Source: Parachlorella kessleri (lineage: Eukaryota; Chlorophyta; Trebouxiophyceae; Chlorellales; Chlorellaceae). From it: DNA of 50,885 nucleotides. The DNA is taken from positions 1 through 50,885 of the forward strand of contig BBXU01002692.1 in assembly GCA_001598975.1 (NCBI GenBank), read 5' to 3'. The translations under genes were made by a program, and so were the position numbers. Below are positions 50,070-50,885 of the stretch, in pieces. The notes below the pieces were generated by a model. It searched no databases, was not told the origin of the DNA, and was given only the letters and a program-made list of their open reading frames with translations. Each line of letters starts with the position of its first letter. Position 1 is the first letter of the stretch.

Positions 50070-50885
50070 GAGGCAAGAACCGGTTAGAGACCCTCCCCTC
50101 CGTAGGATGCCAGAAGGCCAGCCAGCCTGAGGACTTTTGGTACCTAGTTTAGTGGGACCCACACTTCGGTCCCTTGGTATTTGATCTGATGCCAGGATAG
50201 TTAGAAAGGTTGTGGTCTTGCCAGGATGGGTAGAAAGGTCGTGGTCTTGGTTAGTCAAGCAGCATTCCACCGCTGGAATGTGTGCCTCGTCTTTAGTGCC
50301 TGCCTTCTTAATGTGTGGAACTATCTCTGTTCTCTGCCTATCCTCGATTTGCAGTCGCTACTGATGTTCGCGTCTTTGTTGAGCTTCCCTGCAAGTTGCG
50401 TTCCCGCACTGCTGGTTGTTCAGTCGCATGCAGTACGTTAGTGGAACGGCAAAGAGGTTAGCTTTTTGTGACAATGTTTCAACAGGGTGCAGGGGCAGAT
50501 CTTGTGCGCTATAACAGCCGAGTGGGATGGCAGTTTGCAGTACATCACGACATGCCAGCACTTGTTAGGTAGGTGGTATCACAGTATACCTACGACCTAG
50601 TCGATGTCTTGCTTCCTTCATCGGATACTTTTCTGGTACATTTCAGAACTTCTGACTGCACAAAGCACCTCCCATGGTAGGCTGGAAGGGGTCTCAGTCC
50701 CATGTGCTACCGTTTTTTGAACCCATTACTTGGTGGCAATGTGGGCAACGCACCAGCGTCTGCCTCGGCAACCTGCATGATAACAGCCATGCGTAGCCTG
50801 TGCTGGAGCACTCCTGACGCATAGCTGTTAACGCTTTCGTTTTTTGGGGGGGTAAAGTGGGGGGGGGGGTGGGGGGTATGATCGA
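50070..50885 (+). other. Downstream part of second duplication unit
   Basis: About 800 bases after the copy 2 stop. The sequence parallels 48698-49400 at low-to-moderate identity and ends in a G-rich tract at the window edge. No independent gene is seen. Confidence 0.5.

Larger units (their letters stand above)
48100..50885 (+). repeat. Tandem duplication, unit about 1.4 kb
   Basis: Two diverged direct copies. Matching landmarks include the leader and start (TCTGCGTTGTCATGG at 48241 and 49620), exon 2 starts (AACGAGGCTCA at 48446 and 49850), exon 3 starts (GCAAAGGC at 48641 and 50013), GATGGCAGTTTGCAGT (49082 and 50526), TGAACCC with a following GTGTGGG/ATGTGGG (49272 and 50718), and poly-G tracts (49379 and about 50846). 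Offsets run from 1.37 to 1.47 kb, so small insertions separate the copies. A third unit may begin past the window edge. Confidence 0.88.

Noticed and set aside
1..50885. CRISPR arrays, bacterial operons, viral genes, complete transposons
   Set aside because: No regular spacer-repeat arrays, no transposase, reverse transcriptase or viral motifs; all recognised genes are spliced eukaryotic loci.

Overview
The window is nuclear DNA from an intron-rich green alga, most likely a trebouxiophyte-type chlorophyte (inference). Supporting signs are moderate-to-high GC, many short phase-clean exons, a plant-type Zn/Cd P1B-ATPase, a plant-type cyclic phosphodiesterase, and genes whose coding exons are only readable after splicing. 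Genes were rebuilt exon by exon by checking splice sites, reading phase and family motifs. No bacterial operons, CRISPR arrays, rRNA or tRNA genes, or recognisable transposon proteins were seen.

Layout: 500-3498 (-) ribosomal protein uS5/RPS2, running off the left edge; 4253-7862 (+) a mitochondrial-type solanesyl/polyprenyl diphosphate synthase; 7863-9780 mostly non-coding with a C-rich, palindromic patch; 9781-14365 (+) a GT90/CAP10 glycosyltransferase with a membrane anchor; 14366-16797 largely unassigned, with one tentative two-exon gene; 16798-22270 (-) a complete SCY1-like pseudokinase (SCYL1); 23076-29742 (+) a heavy-metal P1B-ATPase with a long Cys/His-rich tail; 30475-43458 (+) Elongator subunit ELP1 in 24 exons; 43702-45599 (-) 2',3'-cyclic phosphodiesterase in five exons; 46369-47937 (-) a single-span, probably mitochondrial protein resembling complex I ESSS-type subunits; 48253-50069 (+) a tandem pair of very small three-exon genes of unknown function inside a duplicated unit of about 1.4 kb.

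The genes are ordinary housekeeping loci and do not form one pathway. ELP1 (tRNA wobble uridine modification), the cyclic phosphodiesterase (end product of tRNA splicing) and SCYL1 (linked to Golgi traffic and tRNA export) all touch tRNA biology, but their proximity may be chance. The least expected signals are: six GC-AG introns among about 80 reconstructed; the ATPase metal-binding tail; the duplicated micro-gene with conserved exon layout but strongly diverged protein; and a duplicated exon end with its splice donor inside an ELP1 intron.
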